Shown here piece by piece: positions 6,993-14,530 of a stretch of DNA of 18,370 nucleotides. The DNA comes from Victivallales bacterium (lineage in GTDB: Bacteria > Verrucomicrobiota > Lentisphaeria > Oligosphaerales > Oligosphaeraceae). Every line of letters starts with the position of its first letter. Position 1 is the first letter of the stretch. A program made the position numbers and the translations under genes. A model generated the notes under the pieces. That model saw only the letters and a program-made list of their open reading frames with translations, had not been told where the DNA came from and did no database searches. Where the stretch lies: positions 1-18,370 of the forward strand of contig JAFTAC010000017.1 of NCBI GenBank assembly GCA_017458805.1. The letters are read 5' to 3'.

Positions 6993-9278
6993 ATGAAACT
7001 TACAGCCCTTATAGGAATAGCCTGTCTTGGAGTAGCTGCGGCGCAGAGCGTCCAGATCAGCCAGGATGGGAGAAGCGATTACTGCATCGTCGTGCCAAAT
7101 GAAGCGGCGCCTGTGTTGAATACCGCCGCTACAGAGTTGTCACGGTATCTACAGGAAGTCACCAAGGCGAAGCTGCCGATTGTGACGGAGGCGGAGCGTC
7201 CTTCGGGGAAGCCTGCGTTCATCATCGGGTCCGCGAAGGCGGCAGGTGCTGTCTTCAGCGACCCGTCTTTTGCGAAAGGGAAGCCCGATGAAATTGCCAT
7301 CAAGTTCAAGGGAAACGACATCTACCTGAACGGTCAGATGCCGCGCGGTCCGCTTTACGCAACCTATACCTTTCTGGAGGACTATGTCGGAGTCAACTGG
7401 TGGACGCCCGAAGAGCATGACAGCCCTGACAAGCCCACGCTGTTCGTGCCTGCCAAAGACCACGAGTACGCCCCTGAGCTCATCTGTCGCGAGAGCTTCT
7501 ACGTCGGGACGCACAACCCGATATTCGCAGCCTATATGAAGAACAACGGCCACTTCTCCCCCATAAAGGAGGAACTTGGCGGGCACCGCTCCATCATCGG
7601 CTGGTGCCATACCTTCCAGCAGTTCCTGCCACCTGCCAAGTACTTTGACGCACACCCCGAATGGTACAGCCAGATACAGGGGAAGCGCAACCCCAGTGCG
7701 CAGCTGTGCCTAACAAACGACGAGATGCGTGCGGAGATGGTGAAGGTTGTGCTGGAAAAAATCCGCAAGGACCCGACGGCGGGCATGATTTCCGTCTCGC
7801 AGAACGACCTGCCGGACGGGCGTTGCGAGTGCGACAAGTGCAAGGCAGTCGAGGAGGTCGAGGGGAGCGCGTCGGGGCCGCTGATTCGTTTTGTGAACGC
7901 CGTTGCGGCGGAGGTTGCGAAGGAGTATCCCGACTTTCTCATCGAAACGCTTGCCTACCACTACACGCGGCATGCGCCGAAGGTCACGCGCCCTGCCAAG
8001 AACGTGGTCGTCCGCCTGTGTAGCATCGAGATGAACTTCGCGCAGCCGCTGGAGACGGGTCCCGCCAACGAAAGCTTCCGCAAGGACATCGAGGAGTGGA
8101 GTGCCATCGCGCCCAACCTCTTCATCTGGAACTACGTCACCAACTTCGCCAACTACCTGCTTCCTCAGCCGAATTGGCGCGGACTGGTGCCAGACATCCG
8201 TTTTTTCCTGAAACACAACGCCATCGGGCTGTTCGAGCAGGGGGATGCGGGCTGCACGGTGGGGGACTTTGTCCGTCCACGCCAGTGGATCATCGCTCAC
8301 CTGCTTTGGAATCCCGATTTGGATGAAAAGGAGTTGACGCGCAAGTTCTTTGACGGCTACTACGGACCCGCCGGGGCGCATTTGCTGAAATACATCGACT
8401 ACCTCTGTGACTGCGTCGAAAAGGCACAATTCAATTTGCGCTGCTTTAACATTGATGCCTTTGGCTGGTTTTCGCTGGAGCAGACTGAGGAGGCGGCAAG
8501 GCTCTATGCGCGTGCAGAAGATGCCGTCAAGGGAAATGAAGTATTCGCGAAGCGGGTACGCCGCGAACGCCTTCCGCTGGATTTAGTCCGGCTCATGTAT
8601 GCCATCAAATATCCGCGCATCCAGCGTTTCCGCAAGGAAATCCATGTCCCAAGCCTTCAAGAGGCCCTCAAGCTGGCAGATGAGTTTGTTGAGCTGACGA
8701 AGCAGGGGGGCAACTGGCGCGAAGGACTCGCGTTCGGCGACTATGCCACCAATCTGCGCAGCTCCATCCAAGCCACGTCGGACAGGTTGCAGGTGCCTGA
8801 AATCTGCAAGGGAAAGCCTCTCGACAGCTGGGACAGCTTTCCCGTCTCCTCCTTCCGCCTCTACCAAGAGGGAAACTGGAGCAAACGGGTGGATGACCCT
8901 ATGGCCATTCAAAAGAAGGCAGCACGGATGCCTTGCAACCACAATCAATGGGCTGTTCAGGCTGACCTCCTTCCCATCAACTTCTACGATACAAGCAAAA
9001 AGTGGAAGCTTGTGGTGCGTGTGCGCTGCGAGGGAAACGCAACAAGTGGCAATGTGCTCCATTTCGGCCTCTACGGAACAGGCTGCTTCCATTTCAGCCA
9101 GACGGTCAAGGTTGAAGAGTGCAAGGGCAAGGAGTTTGCGCAGATTGAGACAGTGCCCCTCTCGCTGGCAGAGTTGCTGGGCAGGGCAACCTATCTTTGG
9201 TTTGCCCCCATCCAACGCCCCTTGTCCGAAGTGGAAGCTATTTACATCGACGAGGCCATCCTGATGAGGGTGGAGTAA
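6993..9278 (+). CDS. Secreted DUF4838 (alpha-glucuronidase-like) protein
   Basis: A 761-residue protein with a typical signal peptide (about residues 1-18, cleavage after AAA). Residues about 20-135 resemble the non-catalytic N-terminal domain shared by GH20 and GH67 glycosidases. Residues about 170-450 match DUF4838, with WCHTF (204-208), a HPEW motif and a CECDKC cluster (278-283) that could bind a metal or form disulfides. The C-terminal 150 residues look like a beta-sandwich, possibly carbohydrate-binding. DUF4838 proteins are abundant in polysaccharide-degrading Lentisphaerota, Verrucomicrobiota and Bacteroidota and are presumed to act on glycans; no activity can be assigned from sequence alone. 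AGGAG ends 5 bases before the ATG, and the 36-base gap from the preceding gene suggests cotranscription. Confidence 0.87.
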   Translation: MKLTALIGIACLGVAAAQSVQISQDGRSDYCIVVPNEAAPVLNTAATELSRYLQEVTKAKLPIVTEAERPSGKPAFIIGSAKAAGAVFSDPSFAKGKPDEIAIKFKGNDIYLNGQMPRGPLYATYTFLEDYVGVNWWTPEEHDSPDKPTLFVPAKDHEYAPELICRESFYVGTHNPIFAAYMKNNGHFSPIKEELGGHRSIIGWCHTFQQFLPPAKYFDAHPEWYSQIQGKRNPSAQLCLTNDEMRAEMVKVVLEKIRKDPTAGMISVSQNDLPDGRCECDKCKAVEEVEGSASGPLIRFVNAVAAEVAKEYPDFLIETLAYHYTRHAPKVTRPAKNVVVRLCSIEMNFAQPLETGPANESFRKDIEEWSAIAPNLFIWNYVTNFANYLLPQPNWRGLVPDIRFFLKHNAIGLFEQGDAGCTVGDFVRPRQWIIAHLLWNPDLDEKELTRKFFDGYYGPAGAHLLKYIDYLCDCVEKAQFNLRCFNIDAFGWFSLEQTEEAARLYARAEDAVKGNEVFAKRVRRERLPLDLVRLMYAIKYPRIQRFRKEIHVPSLQEALKLADEFVELTKQGGNWREGLAFGDYATNLRSSIQATSDRLQVPEICKGKPLDSWDSFPVSSFRLYQEGNWSKRVDDPMAIQKKAARMPCNHNQWAVQADLLPINFYDTSKKWKLVVRVRCEGNATSGNVLHFGLYGTGCFHFSQTVKVEECKGKEFAQIETVPLSLAELLGRATYLWFAPIQRPLSEVEAIYIDEAILMRVE

Positions 9279-9289
9279 GAACAGCTAGA

Positions 9290-9361
9290 AGCTCTAGAAG
9301 CTCTAGAAGCTCTAGAAACTCTAGAAACTCTAGAAGCTCTAGAAGCTCTAGAAGCTCTAGA
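9290..9361. repeat. Second tandem nine-base array, eight full units (TCTAGAAGC)
   Basis: The array has three AGCTCTAGA, two AACTCTAGA and three AGCTCTAGA units, preceded at 9283-9289 by a unit that lost two bases. The + strand phase TCTAGAAGC is the reverse complement (rotated) of the TCTAGAGCT unit at 272-559, so it is the same family in opposite orientation. It ends 23 bases before the start codon of the M14 peptidase, the same relative place as the first array. The gap 9279-9384 holds nothing else but the ribosome binding site. Confidence 0.96.
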
Positions 9362-9384
9362 AAAACAACAATCAAAGGAGCAAC

Positions 9385-11022
9385 ATGAACATTCCTGAAT
9401 TGCCATTTGAGCATTTTTACCGTTTTGCAGAGGTTGAGGCGTTTGTGAAGGAGCTGGCGGCAGCCGCGCCAGAACTGGTGAAGTTGAGCGAGATTGGAAA
9501 ATCCCGCGAGGGACGTCCGCTCTATATGCTGACCATCACGGATTTCAGCACGGGGGCTGCCGAAGACACGCCTGCCTACCTCATCCACGGCAACATCCAC
9601 TCCTTAGAGCTGGCGGGCACACACGCTTCGCTCTATACCGCCAGGCAGTTGGTGCTCGACCACAAGAAAGGCGGTCTTCTTGAGCAGATGGCCTTCTACA
9701 TCATCCCCCGCATCAACCCCGACGGCGCGGAGTTCTGCGTCACCACCAACGGCAGTTGCCGCAGCCGCATGGATGTCTCCGAGAAGGTGGCCAACACCCT
9801 CTACCAGGCCGACATGAATGGCGACGGCATGATTCTCAACATGCGCATCGAGAACCCGAACGGCGGTTGGGCGAAGAACCCGAAGGACCCGCGCCTGATG
9901 GTCGGGCGCACCGCCGACACCCCTGGCCCCTACTACGACCTGATGCCCGAAGGCAGCATCTACAAGTGGGACGGCTCGCGCAACCTCAAGTTCCACGGAC
10001 GCACCTTCGACTGGAACCGCAACTGGTCCTACAACTGGAAACCCGAGCCCGAACAGTGGGGCGCAGGCGACTTCCCATTCAGCGAGACGGAGATGCACGC
10101 CATCGGCGAGTTCATCCACTCCCATCACAACCTCTTCGCCATTTTGGGCTATCACACAGGCACGAACGCCGTGCTGCGTCCGCCTTCAAGCGGGTCTGAC
10201 GACGACATCGACAAGTGGGATCTGCGGGCCATGCACCGCATAGCCGAGATAGCCTCCGAATGCACGGGCTTCCCCATCATCCCAGTTTACAACTACTACT
10301 TCAAACGGCTGGGCGAGCGCGCAAAGGAGACCCGCTACCATGGGCACTTCCACGACTTCGGCTACCGCAACCTGGGGCTGTATGTCTATGAGTTCGAGCT
10401 GGGCACCATGCTCAACTCGGCTGGCATCAAGACAGAGCAGGTTTTCGGCACGGCGACAGCGCAGGATTTGGACGAACTCTACCGCCAGGCACTTGTATGG
10501 GCGGATGCGCAGGGGCTTCACGACAAGGTATTCTGCGACTGGAAGGAGTACCAGCATCCGCAGCTAGGCAAGGTCGAAATCGGTGGCTGGTTCTCGCAGC
10601 ACCTTGGCAACCCGATAATGTCTGACCTGCGGAAGATTGCAGCCAACACCTACGATTTCACCTTGAAGCACGCCGATTTCCGCCCGCAAGTTGCCGTGGA
10701 GGATGTGGCTGTGGAGGCGATTGGCGGCGGCAACTACCGCGTCCGCGCACGTGTCATCAACCACGGGCAGTTCCCCACGAACATCTCAAATCGCGGCGCA
10801 CAGCTCAACTACCACCGCCCCGTGCGCGTGGAAGTGGAGCTGCCAGACGGCGTGAAGCTGCTCTCCACGGAAGGCCACAAGGATTTGGGACACCTTGCAG
10901 GGCTGACAGGCAACCGCCTCCTCGAATGGTTCGTCAATGCCCCCGACAACGCCAAGGAACTGATGCGCCTGCATGTCTTCAGCTGGACTGGCGGCAATTT
11001 CACCACCACGATAAGCCTGTAG
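9385..11022 (+). CDS. M14 family zinc carboxypeptidase
   Basis: A 545-residue protein whose first two thirds are an M14 (carboxypeptidase A-type) catalytic domain. The zinc ligands are H72 and E75 in GNIHSLELAG and H257 in LGYHTGTN. The conserved RINPDG segment follows strand 4, and the catalytic glutamate is probably E338 in the YEFELG motif. Residues about 430-545 form a beta-rich C-terminal domain with phrases such as VEVELPDG that may be immunoglobulin-like. M14 enzymes remove C-terminal residues from peptides, and some trim peptidoglycan peptides or polyglutamate tails. No signal peptide is visible, so a cytoplasmic place or non-classical export must be assumed. A strong AAAGGAG (9374-9380) sets the start. 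It is bounded by the nine-base array upstream and a strong hairpin downstream, and so probably is a separate transcription unit or the last gene of one. Confidence 0.92.
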   Translation: MNIPELPFEHFYRFAEVEAFVKELAAAAPELVKLSEIGKSREGRPLYMLTITDFSTGAAEDTPAYLIHGNIHSLELAGTHASLYTARQLVLDHKKGGLLEQMAFYIIPRINPDGAEFCVTTNGSCRSRMDVSEKVANTLYQADMNGDGMILNMRIENPNGGWAKNPKDPRLMVGRTADTPGPYYDLMPEGSIYKWDGSRNLKFHGRTFDWNRNWSYNWKPEPEQWGAGDFPFSETEMHAIGEFIHSHHNLFAILGYHTGTNAVLRPPSSGSDDDIDKWDLRAMHRIAEIASECTGFPIIPVYNYYFKRLGERAKETRYHGHFHDFGYRNLGLYVYEFELGTMLNSAGIKTEQVFGTATAQDLDELYRQALVWADAQGLHDKVFCDWKEYQHPQLGKVEIGGWFSQHLGNPIMSDLRKIAANTYDFTLKHADFRPQVAVEDVAVEAIGGGNYRVRARVINHGQFPTNISNRGAQLNYHRPVRVEVELPDGVKLLSTEGHKDLGHLAGLTGNRLLEWFVNAPDNAKELMRLHVFSWTGGNFTTTISL

Positions 11023-11023
11023 C

Positions 11024-11041
11024 CAGGCTCTCCAGAGCCTG
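11024..11041 (+). other. Short hairpin after the M14 gene
   Basis: CAGGCTC (11024-11030) pairs with GAGCCTG (11035-11041) around the loop TCCA, immediately after the stop codon. It precedes the much stronger stem at 11048 and may be part of the same termination region. Confidence 0.45.
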
Positions 11042-11047
11042 CGGGAA

Positions 11048-11085
11048 AATGCTCCCCCGCCGCGCTCGCGCGGCGGGGGAGCATT
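11048..11085. terminator. Strong GC-rich hairpin, probable transcription terminator
   Basis: Bases 11048-11065 and 11068-11085 are perfect reverse complements of 18 bases, in practice a 17-bp stem closed by CTCG. The flank TTCCTTTC after the stem is moderately T-rich, and AAAA lies before it, so it may terminate in either direction. It cleanly separates the M14 gene from the Bat-like operon. Confidence 0.75.
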
Positions 11086-11137
11086 CCTTTCAAAAAAAGT
11101 CATTGCCAGGGAACAAACCCAACAATGCCGTGTCTAA

Positions 11138-11164
11138 TCTAGATATACTAGAAGCTCTAGAAGA
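11138..11164. repeat. Degenerate third copy of the nine-base repeat (three units)
   Basis: Three consecutive nine-base units read TCTAGATAT, ACTAGAAGC and TCTAGAAGA, in the same orientation as the array at 9290. The block ends 20 bases before the moxR start codon. The remaining gap 11086-11137 shows no gene; TCTAAT (11133-11138) and TATACT (11144-11149) resemble -10 boxes but lack well-spaced -35 partners. Confidence 0.8.
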
Positions 11165-11184
11165 ACGACAACAACGGAGAATAT

Positions 11185-12012
11185 ATGATTGATGTGAAGC
11201 AGATTGGTGCGAAGGTCTCTGAGGAGAGCTCGCTGTTGGTGCGTGTGCGTGCGGAAATGGCGCGTGTGATTGTAGGGCAGGAGGCGTTGATAGACCGCCT
11301 GCTGATGGCGCTTCTGTGCAACAACCACGTGCTGATTGAAGGCCTGCCTGGCCTGGCAAAGACCTTGACCGTCACCACGCTGGCACGCTGTCTGGACGCA
11401 ACCTACCACCGCATCCAGTTCACGCCCGACCTGCTGCCCGCCGATGTCGTCGGCACGATGATATACAACCCGAAGAGTGGCGATTTCAGCACAAAGAAAG
11501 GACCGATTTTTGCGAACATCATCCTGGCGGATGAAATCAACCGCGCCCCTGCCAAGGTGCAGAGCGCTCTGCTGGAGGCAATGCAGGAGCGTCAGGTGAC
11601 CGTGGGCGACAGCACCTTCAAGCTGGACGATCCCTTCCTCGTGCTCGCCACGCAGAATCCAGTTGAGCAGGAAGGCACCTATCCGCTGCCAGAAGCGCAG
11701 GTTGACCGCTTCATGTTCAAGGTCAAAGTAGAATACCCTGAAAAGGATGCGGAGCTGAAGATTCTGCGCCGCATGGCCTCCTCTGCCCCTGCGCTCCAGG
11801 TGAATTCCGTGCTGAAGCCCACCGATGTGAAGCGTCTGCGCGAGCTGACGGACAGCATTTTCATGGACGAGAAGATTGAGTCCTATATCGTGGATTTGGT
11901 GGATGCATCCCGCCACCCTGACCAGTACGGCCTGAAGGATATCCAGGAGCTGATACGCTACGGGGCCTCGCCCCGCGCCACCATCTTCCTGGCGATGGCC
12001 TCGAAGGCGTAG
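11185..12012 (+). CDS. MoxR-family AAA+ ATPase, cut short by an in-frame amber codon
   Basis: The first gene of the Bat-like operon, 275 residues as read. A complete AAA+ core is present: Walker A GLPGLAKT (53-60), Walker B ILADEINR (113-120, D116/E117), sensor 1 ATQNP, and the sensor 2 arginine in GASPRA. At codon 276 (12010-12012) a TAG follows ASKA, where MoxR relatives usually have Tyr, Leu or Trp. The next 53 codons continue in the same frame as a normal MoxR lid ending VKVP-TGA at 12174, for a full length of 329. MoxR ATPases chaperone their VWA partners, here DUF58, BatA and BatB. A nonsense mutation, a sequence error or amber readthrough would each explain this. CGGAG 5 bases before the ATG supports the start. 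Confidence 0.9.
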   Translation: MIDVKQIGAKVSEESSLLVRVRAEMARVIVGQEALIDRLLMALLCNNHVLIEGLPGLAKTLTVTTLARCLDATYHRIQFTPDLLPADVVGTMIYNPKSGDFSTKKGPIFANIILADEINRAPAKVQSALLEAMQERQVTVGDSTFKLDDPFLVLATQNPVEQEGTYPLPEAQVDRFMFKVKVEYPEKDAELKILRRMASSAPALQVNSVLKPTDVKRLRELTDSIFMDEKIESYIVDLVDASRHPDQYGLKDIQELIRYGASPRATIFLAMASKA

Positions 12013-12174
12013 GCGTTTGTCGAAGGGCGTCCCTACGTGACGCCGCAGGATGTGAAGTCCGTCGCGAAGGACGTGCTGCGCCACCGAATCATGGTCACAT
12101 ACGAGGCGGAGGCCGAAGAGGTCACCTCCGAGCAGATTGTGCAGAAGCTTCTGGACACGGTGAAGGTGCCATGA
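12013..12174 (+). pseudogene. In-frame C-terminal lid of MoxR beyond the amber codon
   Basis: Fifty-three codons starting AFVEGRPYVTPQDVK and containing VLRHRI and YEAEAEE are unmistakable MoxR C-terminus, in the same frame and without any frameshift. No start codon with a ribosome binding site opens it, so it is only translated if the TAG at 12010-12012 is read through. The TGA at 12172-12174 overlaps the next start as ATGA, the arrangement expected if ribosomes normally reach this end. The region is undecayed, which argues for a very recent mutation, a sequencing or assembly error, or real readthrough. Confidence 0.85.
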
Positions 12175-13043
12175 TACCGAAAGAGCTGGCGAAGAAGATT
12201 CGCTACATACAGATTTACACCAGCAAGACGGTCAACGACGTCCTTGCGGGCGAGTACCAGAGCGCCTTCAAGGGCTCTGGCATGGAGTTTGACGAGGTGC
12301 GCGAGTACCAGCCAGGCGATGAAGTGCGCTCCATCGACTGGAACGTCACCGCACGCCAGGGGCATCCCTACGTCAAGCGCTTCCACGAAGAGCGCGAACT
12401 GACGGTGATGTTCATGGTCGATTTGTCCGCCTCGGGCATGTTCGGCACGGGAACGCAGACGAAGAGCGAGCTGGCGGCGGAGCTGTGCGCACTGCTCTCC
12501 TTCTCCGCTGTGAAGAGCAACGACAAGGTGGGGCTTATCATGTTCACGGACCGCATCGAGCGTTTCATCCCGCCCGCAAAGGGCGTAAGCCACGCGCTGC
12601 GCATCATCCGCGAGGTGATGGGGCACACGCCCGAAGGACGCAATACGGACATACCCGCCGCGCTTGACTACCTCGGCAAGGTCATCCGCAAACGCTGTGT
12701 CGTCTTTATGGTCTCAGATTTTCAGGGCGGCGACTTCGCCAAATCCATGCGCGTGCTGGCGCGCCGCCACGACCTGATTGCCGTCAGCGTGGCAGACCGC
12801 CGCGAGTTGCAGTTGCCCGATGTGGGCCTCCTGGAGCTGGAGGACGCCGAAACGGGCGAGCTGGTGATGGTGGATACCTCCAGCCTCGCCATTCGCGGCG
12901 AATATGGCCAGATGGGGACCGAAGAGCATGCCCAGTTGAAGAGCACCTTCCGTTCCATGGGCGTGGATTTGTTGGAGTTGATGACAGGCGAGGACTACGC
13001 ACGGAAACTCGTACAATTCTTCCGACACCGTGCTTTGGGGTAA
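12171..13043 (+). CDS. DUF58 domain protein with VWA-like fold
   Basis: A 290-residue protein of the size usual for operon-encoded DUF58 proteins. The hallmark segment around residues 35-75 (EFDEVREYQPGDEVRSIDW, then N-T-A-R) is followed by a VWA-like domain whose metal site is DLSAS (84-88), and a later SDF near residue 180. DUF58 proteins pair with MoxR ATPases and are thought to be their substrates or partners. Here the start ATG overlaps the TGA that ends the full-length moxR frame, so translational coupling would depend on ribosomes passing the amber codon. No membrane segment is evident. The C-terminal YARKLVQFFRHR is typical of the family. Confidence 0.93.
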   Translation: MIPKELAKKIRYIQIYTSKTVNDVLAGEYQSAFKGSGMEFDEVREYQPGDEVRSIDWNVTARQGHPYVKRFHEERELTVMFMVDLSASGMFGTGTQTKSELAAELCALLSFSAVKSNDKVGLIMFTDRIERFIPPAKGVSHALRIIREVMGHTPEGRNTDIPAALDYLGKVIRKRCVVFMVSDFQGGDFAKSMRVLARRHDLIAVSVADRRELQLPDVGLLELEDAETGELVMVDTSSLAIRGEYGQMGTEEHAQLKSTFRSMGVDLLELMTGEDYARKLVQFFRHRALG

Positions 13044-13096
13044 CGACGGCGCCCTCGCCGTCGATGTGAAAATGCACATTAAGCCGCGACAGCGGC
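13044..13096 (+). other. Three consecutive small hairpins in the DUF58-parvulin gap
   Basis: CGACGGCG (13044-13051) pairs perfectly with CGCCGTCG (13056-13063). ATGTG (13064-13068) pairs with CACAT (13075-13079). GCCGC (13083-13087) pairs with GCGGC (13092-13096). The first begins immediately after the stop codon. No T-run follows, so partial termination, mRNA processing or stabilisation between operon halves is possible. This 89-base gap is the only sizeable one inside the operon. Confidence 0.5.
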
Positions 13097-13117
13097 AAAG
13101 CGAAACCCATGGATGAC

Positions 13118-13124
13118 AAAGGAG
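13118..13124 (+). promoter_or_regulatory. Ribosome binding site deciding the parvulin-gene start
   Basis: AAAGGAG ends 8 bases before the ATG at 13133. The in-frame ATG at 13109 lies upstream of this site and has no comparable one, so 13133 is preferred. Confidence 0.7.
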
Positions 13125-13132
13125 ACATAATT

Positions 13133-14530
13133 ATGGCGGATAGCGATTTCGATTTCAGTTTGCCGAAGGCAGGTGAAAAAGCGGCTGACAACAGCAAGTG
13201 GAAGCTGATATGCGTGCTTCAACTGCTGACGCTTGTCTGCGTGCTGCTTGCCTTCTTCGGAATGCGCCGTGGAACGGTTGCTTCTTCTGGCGGTGCCTCT
13301 GTGCAAGATGCCGAGAAGCTGCTGGAGTTGGCGCAGCGCCTTGAGAAGCAGGGGCTTGCCAAGGAGGCGACGGAGGCTTGGAAGGAGTACATCCGCACCA
13401 CGAAGCCCGACGCCGAAAAGGAGGCGAAGCTTTGGTACCGCATCGCCACCATCCAGCAGGACGGCAAGCTCTATGAAGAGGCGCTCGCCTCATACTACCG
13501 CTCGGACATGGCGATGAAGGTTCCCGTGCTGGAGACCGAGATTACGCGGCGCACGCAGGAGTGCCTTGCGGCCCTTGGCAAGGCGGTAGCCATGAAGCGC
13601 AACTTGGAAGAACGCACCACCGTTGGTACACAGCCGAAAGCTGCTGCGCCGTTGGTCACCATCGGTGACTGGAAACTGACACGCGAGGACGTGGAGGCGA
13701 TGGCCGAAAAGGAAATCGACATGATGATTGCCGCCAGCGGTCTGCCTGAGGACAAGAAACTTGAACAGAAGCAGCAGATGCTGAAGCAGCTGAACCAGGG
13801 CGAGGGGCTGATGCAGTTCGCCATGCAGGTGGTTACGCAGGAGATGCTCTACCGCGCCGCCCTTGAAGACAAACTCATGGACGACCCAACTGTCCGCGAG
13901 GATGTAATGCGGCGTGAACGCAGTGCTTTGAGCGAGGCGTATATGCGCCGCCGTCTGGCCAACCTTGAGGTTTCCGATACAGATATCAACGACTTCTACA
14001 AGGCTCATCCCGAGCAGTTTACCGACTTGGCGGCTGTGCGCCTGGCACACATCGAGTTTGCGGATGAGGAGAGCGCGAAGGCTGCGATGAAGTCGCTGGG
14101 CGAGAAGCAGGACTTTGCCGAGCTGGCGAAGCTGGTCTCCAAGGACAATGCGACTGCCAGCAAAGGCGGTGAGATGAATGGATGGTTTACTTCCGCAAGT
14201 GGCGCAGAGTGGACCCGCGAGGCCGCAAAGGCGTTCTTGGCTGACGAAAAACTGACCAAAGGCGCCCTTCTGCCTACCATCCTCAAGGGCAACAAGACGT
14301 GGCACATTGTAAAGCTGCTGGAGAAGCGTGCAGAACAAGTTCGTGACATCAAGGACAAGCAGGTGTTTGAAAACGCACGAAACATGTTGCTGGACCGCAA
14401 GTCCCATGAGATGCAGAACAGAATCATGCAGGAACTCGCCATGCGCTACCGCGTCGCATGGAACATGCCAAGGGGAAATGGCGCCGCGCAGCCTGCGCCG
14501 AACAACGCTCCCAATGGAGGCGCTAAGTGA
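13133..14530 (+). CDS. Membrane-anchored TPR and PpiC/SurA-type peptidyl-prolyl isomerase
   Basis: A 465-residue protein. A cytoplasmic N-terminus is followed by one membrane helix (about residues 24-43, anchor before MRRG), placing the rest outside the membrane. Residues about 55-125 read as TPR-like helices (LELAQRLEKQGLAKEA, LWYRIATIQQDGKLYEEA). Residues 175-290 are a charged helical SurA/PrsA-like chaperone segment, and about 301-400 form a parvulin domain (VRLAHIEFAD, then KGGEMNGWF). Parvulins isomerise Xaa-Pro bonds and help fold exported proteins. The C-terminus is Ala/Pro/Asn-rich. In the canonical Bat operon no such gene is expected between DUF58 and BatD; its place here suggests it folds the extracytoplasmic parts of the Bat proteins, which is inference. 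Its TGA overlaps the next GTG start. Confidence 0.88.
   Translation: MADSDFDFSLPKAGEKAADNSKWKLICVLQLLTLVCVLLAFFGMRRGTVASSGGASVQDAEKLLELAQRLEKQGLAKEATEAWKEYIRTTKPDAEKEAKLWYRIATIQQDGKLYEEALASYYRSDMAMKVPVLETEITRRTQECLAALGKAVAMKRNLEERTTVGTQPKAAAPLVTIGDWKLTREDVEAMAEKEIDMMIAASGLPEDKKLEQKQQMLKQLNQGEGLMQFAMQVVTQEMLYRAALEDKLMDDPTVREDVMRRERSALSEAYMRRRLANLEVSDTDINDFYKAHPEQFTDLAAVRLAHIEFADEESAKAAMKSLGEKQDFAELAKLVSKDNATASKGGEMNGWFTSASGAEWTREAAKAFLADEKLTKGALLPTILKGNKTWHIVKLLEKRAEQVRDIKDKQVFENARNMLLDRKSHEMQNRIMQELAMRYRVAWNMPRGNGAAQPAPNNAPNGGAK

Noticed and set aside
9385..12174. One giant reading frame with TAG recoded to an amino acid
   Set aside because: The translated spacer contains the GC hairpin and looks unlike protein, TAG ends other genes at proper places followed by ribosome binding sites, and 6993 opens with a signal peptide. 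Local readthrough in moxR remains possible.
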